32,492 bases of DNA from an uncultured Anaerolineae bacterium (GTDB lineage: Bacteria; Chloroflexota; Anaerolineae; Anaerolineales; Villigracilaceae): NCBI GenBank assembly GCA_903854805.1, contig CAINXK010000294.1, forward strand, positions 1 through 32,492, written 5' to 3'. Both the position numbers and the translations under genes were made by a program. Numbering within the stretch: the stretch's first letter is position 1; the number at the start of each line of letters is the position of its first letter. The notes below the pieces were generated by a model. It saw nothing but the letters and a program-made list of their open reading frames with translations, searched no databases and was not told where the DNA came from. Shown here one piece after another: positions 1 to 7,965 of the stretch.

Positions 1-293
1 AACAACCTGCGATTAAAAGAGATACCCTGGGCGAAAGCGCTGGTTATTTGAAAGAAGGTATGGAATGCAAGCTGACTTTTTACGAAGGCGAACCAATTGA
101 TATCGAACTTCCGACCTCTGTGGATTTGAAAGTAATCACCGCTGAGGTTGCTGTCAGAGGCGATACAGCGACAGGGGTCACGAAGAAAGTAAAGGTTGAA
201 ACAGGTGTTTCAGTCCAGGTACCGAATTTTGTTAAAGAAGGTGACACAATCCGCGTTGATACTCGGACTGGTGAATACCTTACCCGTGTATAG
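1..293 (+). CDS. efp: Elongation factor P, C-terminal part (5' end outside the window)
   Basis: Reading from base 3 is open without a stop from the window edge to TAG at 291-293, so the gene begins upstream; the internal TTG at 48 is not a real start. The visible ~96 residues match the second and third OB-fold domains of EF-P: a GESAGYLKEGMEC stretch, then VKVETGVSVQVPNFVKEGD and the family-typical ending TRTGEYLTRV. EF-P binds between the ribosomal P and E sites and relieves stalling at polyproline. The modified tip residue of domain I lies outside the window, so the modification type cannot be judged. A terminator hairpin follows at once, so efp ends its transcription unit here. Confidence 0.93.
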   Translation, partial: QPAIKRDTLGESAGYLKEGMECKLTFYEGEPIDIELPTSVDLKVITAEVAVRGDTATGVTKKVKVETGVSVQVPNFVKEGDTIRVDTRTGEYLTRV

Positions 294-316
294 TCTTGAT
301 TGTTGACTGCAGAATT

Positions 317-366
317 CAATCCTTGGATCGCCTTAATCGACAAGGCGGTTAGGGATTGTTTTTTTT
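317..366 (+). terminator. Rho-independent terminator after efp
   Basis: The arms CAATCC (317-322) and GGATTG (353-358) enclose an inner stem GCCTT (330-334) / AAGGC (342-346) with a 7-nt loop. The stem is followed by a run of eight or more T from 359. It lies 24 bases after the efp stop codon, the classical position and form. Confidence 0.85.
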
Positions 367-417
367 GTATCAGCCCGCGATTTGTAAATTCATATTCATT
401 CAGTGGACTTAGGAAAA

Positions 418-747
418 ATGCGTACTCCTGCTGGTTTTGAATGCAAATATTTTTATGGCGATTATTTTCGTGGCCGCTCGGTTGAAGAATGCCGATTATT
501 GCAAAGCCCAGGTCAGACCTGGACTTCAGATCTTTGTAAAACCTGCCCAGTGCCAGTAATAGTGCGTGCTAATGCTTGCGAGTTTTTGCAGTTGCGACCC
601 AAAATTACCAGGCCTTTTAGCGCTGCATTTATGCGTCGTGTAGAAATTTCTGCCTACTGTGATAAGTCCCGCAAAGATATAAAAGAACCGCAAGTTGGAT
701 GCGGCGAATGTCACCCGATCCCACCAATTTTCGAAGTGAAAATATGA
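418..747 (+). CDS. Small Cys-rich protein of unknown function
   Basis: A 109-residue protein of unknown function. I chose ATG 418 because TTAGGA sits just upstream; a GTG at 403 is in frame but has no better ribosome binding site. It has eight cysteines (C9, C25, C40, C43, C54, C81, C95, C98) with two CxxC pairs, LCKTC at 39-43 and GCGECHP at 94-100, the latter followed by His99. That spacing suggests structural zinc or an Fe-S cluster, but I cannot tell which. There is no signal peptide and no membrane segment, so it is probably cytoplasmic. The opening MRTPAGFECKYFYGDY and the ending resemble small conserved proteins that I associate with Anaerolineae (memory-based). Its stop overlaps the ATG of the next gene (ATGA at 744-747), so the two are translationally coupled and may work together. 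Confidence 0.75.
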   Translation: MRTPAGFECKYFYGDYFRGRSVEECRLLQSPGQTWTSDLCKTCPVPVIVRANACEFLQLRPKITRPFSAAFMRRVEISAYCDKSRKDIKEPQVGCGECHPIPPIFEVKI

Positions 748-1928
748 TATTTAATCTATTACTTGATCTTGACGATACTTTGCTGAATTCAAACATAGAC
801 GTTTTTCTTTCAGCATACTTTAAAAAACTTGCCATCTATATGGCGGATATCGTACCGCCAGAACAATTTACCATGGCATTATTACGTAGTACAAAAATAA
901 TGTATGAGAACACCCGCCCCGACCAAACACTTGAGCAAACGTTTAATAATAATTTTTACCCATCTCTAGGGGTTGACCAGCATGTGCTTGCAGAAAAAAT
1001 CGAGAAATTTTATGATGATGTTTTTCCTGCGTTGTCCTCACTAACGACCCCTCGCCCTGAAGCGATCAAGCTGGTTGAATGGGCCTTTTCACAAGGTTGG
1101 AACGTTTCGATTGCGACAGACCCCCTATTTCCGCGAAAGGCCATTCTTCATCGCTTGCGGTGGGCTGGCCTTGCCCCAGAAAAGTATCCATTTACGTTAA
1201 TTTCAGATTTTCAAAGATTCCATTTCGCCAAAGCTTCGGTTGCTTATTATCCTGAATTTTTGGCGCAGATGAATTGGTTGGATTCCCCAGTTCTGATGGT
1301 GGGCGATAGCATGGAGCGAGACGTTCTGCCTTCCCGGGCTGCAGGCTTACCAGTGTTCTGGCTGAATATGGGTGAAGATGGAAGCCGATATGACGGTCCA
1401 CAAGGAAATTTTGAAAATCTGAAGAATTACCTGGAGAGTAGAGACCTTTCATCGATTAAAGTAAATTATAGCTCTCCCATGGCCATGATTGCTTTCTTGC
1501 AAGCGACCCCGGCTGTATTGCACTCAATTATGTTTTCGTCATCTTCAGAGAACTTAGGCGTCCGCCCTCGAGATGGTGAATGGTCCCTTCGGGAGGTTTT
1601 GTGCCATATGCGAGATGTTGACCAAGAAGTTAATATCAAGAGGGTCGAATCAATCTTGAGTGAAGAAAACGTTTTTATCCATGGGCAAGCGACAGATCAA
1701 TGGACAGTTGAGCGCCATTATCAAGACCAGGATGGCCAGACGGCTTTTCGAGATTTTGTTGCCGTCCGTGTAAGACTTATTGAGATATTGTCTGGTCTTA
1801 ACTCTGAAGATTGGGATCGACGGGCTCGTCATACCTTTCTCGGTCCTACCACTCTCCGTGAAATGGTCGAAATTATGGTTGATCATGACCGCCTGCACCT
1901 ATCCCAAGCATCTGCATTAGTCTGGTAG
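744..1928 (+). CDS. HAD-family hydrolase fused to a DinB-like domain
   Basis: A 394-residue two-domain protein. Residues 1-~230 are a HAD phosphohydrolase: motif I DLDDT (8-12, nucleophile Asp8 and acid/base Asp10), motif II around SIATD (122-126), Lys163 as candidate motif III, and motif IV GDSMERD (187-193). A helical cap lies between motifs I and II. Residues ~245-394 are a DinB/YfiT-like four-helix bundle with the metal triad H288, H381 and H385 (the last two as HDRLH). DinB-type domains are metal-dependent and often act as thiol-S-transferases or other hydrolases. Start: ATG 744 overlaps the upstream stop as ATGA; ATG 699 would add 15 residues inside the upstream gene and is less likely. 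The substrate is unknown. The fusion suggests a two-step or detoxifying reaction, but that is inference. A bidirectional terminator follows. Confidence 0.85.
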   Translation: MIFNLLLDLDDTLLNSNIDVFLSAYFKKLAIYMADIVPPEQFTMALLRSTKIMYENTRPDQTLEQTFNNNFYPSLGVDQHVLAEKIEKFYDDVFPALSSLTTPRPEAIKLVEWAFSQGWNVSIATDPLFPRKAILHRLRWAGLAPEKYPFTLISDFQRFHFAKASVAYYPEFLAQMNWLDSPVLMVGDSMERDVLPSRAAGLPVFWLNMGEDGSRYDGPQGNFENLKNYLESRDLSSIKVNYSSPMAMIAFLQATPAVLHSIMFSSSSENLGVRPRDGEWSLREVLCHMRDVDQEVNIKRVESILSEENVFIHGQATDQWTVERHYQDQDGQTAFRDFVAVRVRLIEILSGLNSEDWDRRARHTFLGPTTLREMVEIMVDHDRLHLSQASALVW

Positions 1929-1992
1929 TCATAATTTCAAGAAAATTGTGCGAGTCAATAAACTGGTGGTTTTGCAAAAAAAAATAAAAAAA

Positions 1993-2026
1993 ACCTATAA
2001 GAAGCATGCTTCTTGTAGGTTTTTTA
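1993..2026. terminator. Bidirectional terminator between the HAD-DinB gene and acs
   Basis: A nearly perfect inverted repeat: arm 1993-2004 pairs with 2009-2020 with one A/G interruption, centred on GCATGC. It is flanked by an A-run on the left and a T-run on the right. It therefore ends transcripts from both sides and separates two convergent genes. Confidence 0.85.
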
Positions 2027-2041
2027 GAGATGTTGGAAGGT

Positions 2042-3943
2042 TTACTCTTCTAGTGTCGAGAGGTCACCTTCAGGCAAGCCCTGCGCTCGTGCCTTCAATA
2101 CGCGGCGCATAATTTTTCCAGAGCGTGTTTTGGGAAGCTTGTCAATCCATCTGATTTCTTCTGGACGTGCGATTGGCCCAAGATGCTTGGCAACATGTTG
2201 GCGTAATTCCTCGGAAAGATCCTCTGTAGGGCTGAAACCGGGTTTCAGTTGGACGAAACACAAAATTGCCTGTCCTTTGATTTCGTGAGGTAACCCGATT
2301 GCAGCGGATTCTGCAACAGCGGGGTGGGTAATCAGGGCTGATTCAACTTCTGCTGTTCCGAGACGATGTCCAGAGACCTTGATCACATCGTCAACGCGGC
2401 CAATAATCCAATAGTAGCCATCTTTGTCGCGACGAGCAGAGTCACCGGTCATATACTTACCAGGGAATTTACTCCAATACGATTTGACATAGCGATCAGG
2501 ATCACCGTAGATTGTTCGCAGCATTGCAGGCCAAGGGTTTTTGAGCAGAAGAAAGCCTTCCGCGCCATCTTCGACAGGGTTACCTTCTTCGTCAACAATT
2601 TCAGCTTCCTGACCGAAAAATGGGCGTGTTCCCGATCCGGGTTTTAGAGGAACAATTGGCGTGGGGGTAATCATGAAAGATCCAGTTTCTGTTTGCCACC
2701 AAGTATCTATTATGGGGCATTTTCCCTTTCCAATTACACGATAAAACCATTTCCATGCTTCGGGGTTTATGGGTTCGCCAACTGAACCGAGTAGGCGCAA
2801 AGAGGAGAGATCATGTTTATTTGGCCAAGCTTCACCAAATCGCATTAACCCTCGTATTGCGGTTGGTGCGGTATAGAAAATTGATATTCCATAGCGTTCG
2901 ATCAGCTGCCACCAACGATTGGGGTACGGATAAGAAGGTCCGCCTTCAAACATGAATACTGTGGCACCATTAATTAATGGACCATAAACAATATATGAAT
3001 GACCAGTAATCCAACCCGGATCTGCGGTGCACCAAAAACGATCTTCGTCATTGATGTCAAAGGCATACTTTAGGGTGGCATATGTGCCGACCATGTAGCC
3101 GCCATGTGTATGTAAAATGGCTTTTGGCTTGCCTGTTGAGCCAGATGTGTATAAAATAAAAAGCGGGTCTTCTGCATCCATTACTTCCGTGGCACACTTC
3201 CCATTCGCGATGGGCAGAGCGCACAAATCGTGGTACCAGTGGTCACGCCCGGCTTCCATGGGAATATCGTGACCTGTTCGCTTTACTACGACTACATTTT
3301 CGACAGATGGGCAATGCCTGAGTGAGTCGTCGACGATGCGTTTCAGCTCGACCAACTTGCCATTTTGAAATGATCCATCGCTGGTAATGACCAATTTCGA
3401 TTCGCTATCGGCAATACGACCTTGCAGGGCATCAACTGAAAAACCGCCAAAAACTACAGAATGTATCGCTCCAATTTTTGCGCAAGCTAGCATGGCAAAT
3501 ACAATTTCTGGTACCCGCCCCATGTAAATGGTAACGCGATCACCTTTTCCGACACCCATTGCCTTTATGATGTTGGCCATTCGGGATACTTCGCGGTTCA
3601 ATGCATAGTATGAAAAAGTACGATCAATTTTGCCATCCTCGCTCTCCCAAATGAGAGCAAGCTTGTTTTTGCGGTAAGTTTTTAGATGGCGATCGATGGC
3701 ATTGTGGGTAATGTTGGTTTTCGCTCCAACAAACCATTTGAAAAATGGTTTGTTGGAGTCATCCAGCACTTTGTCCCACTTTTGGAACCACTCAAGCTCC
3801 TCGGCTTCCTTTGCCCAAAATCCTTGGGGATCTTTGAGAGCATAATCAGCAGTTTTATCCCAGTCTTTTAGACGGACCTGAGAAATTACTTCTTCCGAAG
3901 GGTAATAAACATCACCCTCCAGTTCTGGCTTGTCGTTGAGCAT
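2042..3943 (-). CDS. acs: Acetyl-CoA synthetase (AMP-forming)
   Basis: Activates acetate to acetyl-CoA through acetyl-AMP. The 633-residue length is normal for Acs. Visible motifs are the P-loop YTSGSTGKPK (265-274), TWWQTETG with the Trp that sets the small acyl pocket, the hinge/A8 segment GRVDDVIKVSGHR, and the C-terminal PKTRSGK, whose Lys610 is the catalytic lysine that is acetylated in many Acs enzymes. I chose the start at 3943 because AAGGAGGA lies 5-6 bases upstream; the open frame continues 29 codons further up to 4030, without family similarity. The gene is monocistronic, convergent with the HAD-DinB gene, and has a long 5' leader holding a hairpin. It can feed acetate into the same acetyl-CoA pool as the pdhABC genes of this window. 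Confidence 0.96.
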   Translation of the reverse strand: MLNDKPELEGDVYYPSEEVISQVRLKDWDKTADYALKDPQGFWAKEAEELEWFQKWDKVLDDSNKPFFKWFVGAKTNITHNAIDRHLKTYRKNKLALIWESEDGKIDRTFSYYALNREVSRMANIIKAMGVGKGDRVTIYMGRVPEIVFAMLACAKIGAIHSVVFGGFSVDALQGRIADSESKLVITSDGSFQNGKLVELKRIVDDSLRHCPSVENVVVVKRTGHDIPMEAGRDHWYHDLCALPIANGKCATEVMDAEDPLFILYTSGSTGKPKAILHTHGGYMVGTYATLKYAFDINDEDRFWCTADPGWITGHSYIVYGPLINGATVFMFEGGPSYPYPNRWWQLIERYGISIFYTAPTAIRGLMRFGEAWPNKHDLSSLRLLGSVGEPINPEAWKWFYRVIGKGKCPIIDTWWQTETGSFMITPTPIVPLKPGSGTRPFFGQEAEIVDEEGNPVEDGAEGFLLLKNPWPAMLRTIYGDPDRYVKSYWSKFPGKYMTGDSARRDKDGYYWIIGRVDDVIKVSGHRLGTAEVESALITHPAVAESAAIGLPHEIKGQAILCFVQLKPGFSPTEDLSEELRQHVAKHLGPIARPEEIRWIDKLPKTRSGKIMRRVLKARAQGLPEGDLSTLEE

Positions 3944-4082
3944 GGTTGTTCCTCCTTGGATGCCTTTTGTGTAGTTAGAATGATTATTGCCTGGTTTTAC
4001 CCGGTAATTTCCCGGAAAAATAGATATCAAGAATATCCGATTTTAAAAAAGTTACAATAGCCTGCCTGTAGGTAAACTTTCC

Positions 4083-4115
4083 TACAACCAAGATCGCTGC
4101 CTGATCTTGGTTGTA
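4083..4115. repeat. Perfect 13-bp inverted repeat in the acs leader region
   Basis: TACAACCAAGATC (4083-4095) and GATCTTGGTTGTA (4103-4115) are perfect reverse complements around a 7-base loop. Read on the minus strand it falls in the probable acs 5' leader. A second small stem (TGTAGG/CCTACA) immediately follows and shares TGTA with the first, so the two would compete. No T-run follows directly on either strand, so it is not a simple terminator. It may be an operator or a leader structure; the function is unknown. Confidence 0.6.
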
Positions 4116-4170
4116 AGGTAAATCTCTATTTATGTTCTCTGGAAAGCAATCACCTTTTATTATCTGAACG

Positions 4171-4198
4171 ACTATAATTATAACTTAGAGTAATACAA
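4171..4198 (-). promoter_or_regulatory. Candidate acs promoter
   Basis: On the minus strand, TTGTAT (4193-4198) and TATAGT (4171-4176) are separated by 16 bases, a fair sigma70-like match. Transcription would start near 4164, giving an acs leader of about 220 nt that includes the inverted repeat. It rests on consensus match and position only. Confidence 0.4.
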
Positions 4199-4253
4199 CA
4201 GTCACTAAAAAAATGATACTCATCTAGGAGGGGAAATTGCCGAATAAATTGCC

Positions 4254-4282
4254 TTGACATTATTGACCGATCCGATTATTAT
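4254..4282 (+). promoter_or_regulatory. Sigma70-like promoter of the copper operon
   Basis: A perfect -35 TTGACA (4254-4259), a 17-base spacer and TATTAT (4277-4282) as -10. The expected start site falls within the G/C-tract operator that follows, which is where a repressor such as CsoR would block initiation. Confidence 0.75.
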
Positions 4283-4292
4283 AACCAGACCC

Positions 4293-4312
4293 TACCCCCA
4301 CCGGGGGGGGTA
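4293..4312. promoter_or_regulatory. Probable CsoR operator
   Basis: TACCCCCACCGGGGGGGGTA is a pseudo-palindrome of a C-tract and G-tract bounded by TA on each side. This is the known shape of CsoR-family operators (GTA-flanked G/C tracts). It lies just downstream of the -10 box and 17 bases before the csoR start codon, so autorepression with relief by Cu(I) is the natural reading. It is also the only strongly G/C-tracted spot in an AT-rich intergenic region. Confidence 0.75.
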
Positions 4313-4329
4313 TTCGTGGAAAGCGAAAT

Positions 4330-4599
4330 ATGAGACAAGACCAAACTTTGAAAAGATTGAAAACAATTGAAGGACACATGCGAGGCGTCATTCGCATGGT
4401 AGAGGCAGATGAATACTGTATTGATATTATTCGCCAAATTCAGGCGGTTCAGGCGGCATTAAATAAGGTAAGCGGAGGTATATTGGAAAATCACCTTAAT
4501 TCCTGTGTTACAGAGGCAATTCAAGGTGATAACTTGAGTGATCGAGAACGTGTATTAAGAGAAATTTCTGAAGTGTTTGCTGCTGCAACTAAAGTTTAG
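4330..4599 (+). CDS. csoR: Copper-sensing transcriptional repressor CsoR
   Basis: An 89-residue all-helical repressor of the CsoR/RcnR family (DUF156). It carries the Cu(I) ligand set Cys30, His55 and Cys59 (EYC ... ENHLNSC), equivalent to C36/H61/C65 of the M. tuberculosis protein. That set favours CsoR over the nickel sensor RcnR or the persulfide sensor CstR. The N-terminal LKRLKTIEGHMRG helix is the family DNA-binding segment. Cu(I) binding releases the operator. It is the first gene of the copper operon, with a GGAAAG ribosome site upstream and the candidate operator at 4293-4312, so it likely represses itself and the genes through the second small HMA protein. Confidence 0.95.
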   Translation: MRQDQTLKRLKTIEGHMRGVIRMVEADEYCIDIIRQIQAVQAALNKVSGGILENHLNSCVTEAIQGDNLSDRERVLREISEVFAAATKV

Positions 4600-4629
4600 C
4601 CAAATTATTATTTCCAAGGAGAGTTATAA

Positions 4630-4836
4630 ATGACAACTGTTACGTACTCCATTCCCAATATTTCTTGCGGACATTGCGTTCATACCATTAAAACCGAGCT
4701 TACAGATGTTGAAGGTGTCAAATCAGTGAATGCCAGTCCGGAAACAAAAATGGTCGAGATCGTGTTCGATGCACCTGCATCTGAAGAAAAGATAAGGGCA
4801 TTGCTGGCATTGATTGATTACCCAGTCGCCGCCTAG
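4630..4836 (+). CDS. copZ: Small heavy-metal-binding protein, CopZ-like copper chaperone
   Basis: A 68-residue single HMA domain (beta-alpha-beta-beta-alpha-beta). The metal site is SCGHC near residue 13, with Cys residues in the usual CxxC. The His between the cysteines is seen in some bacterial copper chaperones. AAGGAGAG lies 7 bases before the ATG. It should carry Cu(I) in the cytoplasm to the CopA ATPase encoded next, and may also hand copper to CsoR. It ends 81 bases before copA, with a hairpin in that gap. Confidence 0.9.
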   Translation: MTTVTYSIPNISCGHCVHTIKTELTDVEGVKSVNASPETKMVEIVFDAPASEEKIRALLALIDYPVAA

Positions 4837-4853
4837 CAATAATATTTATTTCA

Positions 4854-4899
4854 GCAAGAGCGCATCAGAATACTTTCTTTAGTATTGTTGCGCTCTTGC
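4854..4899. repeat. Intercistronic hairpin between copZ and copA
   Basis: GCAAGAGCGCA (4854-4864) pairs perfectly with TGCGCTCTTGC (4889-4899), and an inner ATAC/GTAT pair extends the stem. No T-run follows on the + strand. It is therefore more likely an mRNA-processing, stabilising or partial attenuation element than a full terminator, and could set the chaperone to pump ratio. Confidence 0.6.
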
Positions 4900-4917
4900 C
4901 AATTAATGGTGGAAAAA

Positions 4918-7392
4918 ATGTCCGAAATTAAACAACTTGTTCTTCCTATTACAGGTATGACTTGTGCCAATTGTGTAGCCACCGTGGAGCGAAATTTAAA
5001 ACGGCTCGATGGGGTGGGTAACGCGGTAGTTAACCTGTCATCTGAGCGTGCTACAGTAGAGTTCGATTCTGAAAAAATTAATCTGGATGCAATTGTTGCT
5101 CGAGTAGTAAGAGCTGGATATGGCATAGCAACCGGTGAAGCGGATCTTGTAATAAAAAGGCTAGCAGATGACAATGATGCTCGTCGCTTGGAGAAGACTC
5201 TTTCGAAGTTGAATGGGGTCTTGGAGTCTCAAGTGACGTTTATGAGTGAAAAGGCCCGAGTTAAATATGTCCCAACCATAATCTCGCAAATGGAAATTCG
5301 GCGTGCTATTACTGCGGCAGGCTTTGAAGCAGTTGAACTTGGCGGGGATTCTGATGATGCTGAAGCCCGGGCTCGTGAAAACGAAATTAATGAACAACGG
5401 CGATTACTTATTATTGGTATGATTTTTACAATCCCACTTTTTTTGCTCTCAATGAGCAAGGATTTTGGTCTTTTACCAGAACTATTTTATGTTGCGAATC
5501 ACAATGCGATGGCGATCGAGATGGGCGGGATGCACCCCGCTCAGTGGTGGTTTAGCTGGTTGTTGTTGGCACTTGCGACTCCGGTTCAATTCTATGTTGG
5601 CTGGCAATATTATATTGGAGCCTATAAATCACTGAGGAATGGATCGGCCAACATGGATGTATTGATTGCCATGGGTTCTTCAGTGGCTTTTTTATACTCA
5701 CTGCCGGTAACACTCGGTTGGTTGGATGGTCATGTCTATTTTGAGACCGCGGCAGTTATCATTACGTTGATTCGGCTGGGTAAATTCTTAGAGGCTAGGG
5801 CAAAAGGCCGCACAAGTGATGCAATAAAAAAACTTATGAGTTTACGGGCAAAAGTAGCGCGGATTGTGCGTAATGGCCAGGAACTTGAAATAGCTGTCGA
5901 CGATGTTTTGGTTGGAGATTATGTCCTTGTCCGACCCGGAGAGAAAATCCCAGTTGATGGTGTGGTAATAGAAGGCCGTTCTGCTATTGACGAATCCATG
6001 TTGACAGGGGAGTCTTTGCCGGTCGAGAAGGGTCCTGGCGATCCTGTTATCGGCGCAACGATAAACAAACTGGGCCTTCTCAAGTTCGAGGCAACGAAGG
6101 TTGGTAAGGAAACTGCGCTAGCTCAAATAGTTCGACTGGTTGAAGATGCCCAGGGTAGCAAAGCTCCAATCCAAAAAATAGCAGACCAGGTGTCCGCGAT
6201 ATTTGTTCCGGGTGTAATTGCGATCGCCCTTCTTACTTTTATCGGTTGGTATTTTTTCGGACCACAATTGGCTATCAATTCTAATCTCACATCTTTTACT
6301 CGAGCGTTGGTAAATATGGTTGCGGTCTTGGTAATCGCTTGCCCATGCGCGATGGGGTTGGCAACCCCGACTGCAGTAATGGTCGGTACTGGAAAAGGAG
6401 CAGAAATTGGAGTTTTATTTAAAAACAGTGAAGCTCTTGAGCGTGCGGGCAATATTACTATTGTAGTTCTTGATAAAACTGGGACTGTTACAAAAGGACA
6501 GCCGGCAGTAACTGATATCATCAGTGATGGAAAATTTGAAGAAAATGAGTTATTACGCTTGGCGGCCTCTGTCGAAAAAGGTAGTGAGCATCCATTGGGT
6601 GAGGCAATCTGGGCAGAGGCGACAAATAAAGGTTTGGATTTGGCGGTACTCGTTGGATTTAAAGCCGAGGCCGGGCATGGAGTTGAGGCAGAGGTTGATG
6701 GCCACAGGATAACGATTGGGAATTTGCGAATGATGAAGGCTCGAAATTTCCCAATGAATAATCTTGAAAACACGGTTGATCATTTGCAGGCAGAAGCCAA
6801 AACAGCCATGCTTGTGGCGGTTGACGGGCAGGTGCGTGGCATAATTGCCGTTGCTGATACAGTAAAAGTAGGCTCACTGGAAGCTATTACTGAGTTACAC
6901 CGCATGGGGTTGAAAGTTGTTATGATAACAGGTGATAACCAGAAAACCGCAGAAGCAATTGCAAAGCAAGTTGGTATTGAAACGGTCCTTGCGGAAGTGT
7001 TGCCCGATGGGAAGTCATCTGAAATTAAGAAGTTACAAGAAATGGGTGCAATCGTTGCAATGGTTGGTGATGGTGTCAATGATGCTCCGGCTTTGGCCCA
7101 AGCGGATGTTGGTTTGGCGATTGGCACTGGGACCGATGTTGCAATGGCAGCTGCGCCTGTAACACTGATTAGTGGTGATCTGAGGAGTGTTGCACGCGCA
7201 ATATATCTTTCCCGGAAAACGCTGGGCACAATCAAACAAAACCTGTTCTGGGCGTTTTTCTACAATATTGTCCTTATCCCTGCTGCCGCCCTTGGATATC
7301 TTAATCCTATGTTGGCTGCGGGTGCGATGGCATTCAGTAGCGTATTTGTAATTTCAAACAGCCTGCGATTGCGCAGTACAAAAATCCGGTAA
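4918..7392 (+). CDS. copA: Cu(I)-exporting P-type ATPase
   Basis: A P1B-1 ATPase of 824 residues that pumps Cu(I) out of the cytoplasm. The N-terminal HMA domain has MTCANC (Cys16, Cys19). A second HMA-like fold at ~75-140 has lost its CxxC entirely. Then follow TGES (363-366), the membrane metal site CPC (475-477), DKTGT (519-523, phosphorylated Asp519), the HP motif (558-559), TGDN (671-674) and GDGVNDAP (717-724). The last helices carry YN (782-783) and MAFSS (804-808), the Cu(I) signature. A Met/His-rich loop lies at ~194-208 after the first membrane helix. I chose ATG 4918 because GGTGG precedes it by 5 bases; ATG 4906 and TTG 4885 are possible but weaker, and the latter lies inside the hairpin. 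Expression with csoR and copZ is expected. Confidence 0.96.
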   Translation: MSEIKQLVLPITGMTCANCVATVERNLKRLDGVGNAVVNLSSERATVEFDSEKINLDAIVARVVRAGYGIATGEADLVIKRLADDNDARRLEKTLSKLNGVLESQVTFMSEKARVKYVPTIISQMEIRRAITAAGFEAVELGGDSDDAEARARENEINEQRRLLIIGMIFTIPLFLLSMSKDFGLLPELFYVANHNAMAIEMGGMHPAQWWFSWLLLALATPVQFYVGWQYYIGAYKSLRNGSANMDVLIAMGSSVAFLYSLPVTLGWLDGHVYFETAAVIITLIRLGKFLEARAKGRTSDAIKKLMSLRAKVARIVRNGQELEIAVDDVLVGDYVLVRPGEKIPVDGVVIEGRSAIDESMLTGESLPVEKGPGDPVIGATINKLGLLKFEATKVGKETALAQIVRLVEDAQGSKAPIQKIADQVSAIFVPGVIAIALLTFIGWYFFGPQLAINSNLTSFTRALVNMVAVLVIACPCAMGLATPTAVMVGTGKGAEIGVLFKNSEALERAGNITIVVLDKTGTVTKGQPAVTDIISDGKFEENELLRLAASVEKGSEHPLGEAIWAEATNKGLDLAVLVGFKAEAGHGVEAEVDGHRITIGNLRMMKARNFPMNNLENTVDHLQAEAKTAMLVAVDGQVRGIIAVADTVKVGSLEAITELHRMGLKVVMITGDNQKTAEAIAKQVGIETVLAEVLPDGKSSEIKKLQEMGAIVAMVGDGVNDAPALAQADVGLAIGTGTDVAMAAAPVTLISGDLRSVARAIYLSRKTLGTIKQNLFWAFFYNIVLIPAAALGYLNPMLAAGAMAFSSVFVISNSLRLRSTKIR

Positions 7393-7455
7393 GCTGAAGA
7401 CAATTAGTTGGTCAGAGTGAATCAGTATTTGGCGAACGAGTTTTGGGAGAGACCT

Positions 7456-7962
7456 ATGAAAAAAATATTATTTGTTATGTTCCTGTTTGTGTTTCTAATA
7501 TCGGCTTGTTCTCCGGCTGCAAGTGGCCCGGCCAAAGCAGAATTACCTGCGGGGATGGCTTTCGAAGGTGGAAAGGTAGTCTATTTTATTCATACAGAGG
7601 CGTCTGATGCAGATATCGCAGATAAATTGACTGGGATGATGAAGTCGCCAGTACTGTATGTGCCTTCGCTGGCAGATGTTCCCAAAAGTGCTCTGGCAAA
7701 TGTATACGTTTTTACAAATGGTTCAGCTGGAAACGGACCGCTTGGTTTCCAGTCGGATGTTTTCGATAACCCACCAGGAACACCCGGGTATAGTCCTTTA
7801 CGGTGGTTAAACACTGTCACCTGGTCTACTCCAACCGAATCGTTTGAAATAAAGTCTGCAAATGATATCCTGAGTGCGCAATCGGCAGGAAAATTAATTG
7901 TGACCCAACCTGGGGTAGTTATCAATATGCCATTTATCGTTTGGGAAGGCGGGAAGCGTTAA
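7456..7962 (+). CDS. Lipoprotein of unknown function in the copper operon
   Basis: A 168-residue protein with a textbook lipoprotein signal: MKK, a hydrophobic run at 4-15, and the lipobox LISAC with Cys18 as the lipidated residue. The mature part has no Cys. It includes VVYFIHTEASDADIADKLTGMM near the start, a Gly/Pro/Asn-rich middle, and the ending VVINMPFIVWEGG. I suspect similarity to uncharacterised envelope domains such as DUF7482, but cannot confirm it from memory. It sits 63 bases after copA and 3 bases before the membrane/cupredoxin gene, so a role at the outer face of the membrane in copper handling is likely (inference). GGGAGA precedes ATG 7456; an upstream in-frame GTG at 7408 has no good ribosome site. 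Confidence 0.8.
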   Translation: MKKILFVMFLFVFLISACSPAASGPAKAELPAGMAFEGGKVVYFIHTEASDADIADKLTGMMKSPVLYVPSLADVPKSALANVYVFTNGSAGNGPLGFQSDVFDNPPGTPGYSPLRWLNTVTWSTPTESFEIKSANDILSAQSAGKLIVTQPGVVINMPFIVWEGGKR

Positions 7963-7965
7963 TCC

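Noticed and set aside
48..293. EF-P beginning at TTG 48
   Set aside because: The same frame is open to the left edge with EF-P-like residues, so the gene is cut by the window, not started at 48.
4228..4253. A tiny leader frame with AGGAGGGG and TTG upstream of csoR
   Set aside because: Only about six codons long and placed upstream of the -35/-10 of the real promoter, so it would not be in the csoR mRNA.
6123..6773. 216-codon open frame on the minus strand
   Set aside because: It lies fully opposite copA in the codon register that mirrors the real gene, has a low-complexity Ser/Thr/Ala/Pro composition and no family motif. It is a shadow of copA; the 6780-7235 minus frame is the same.
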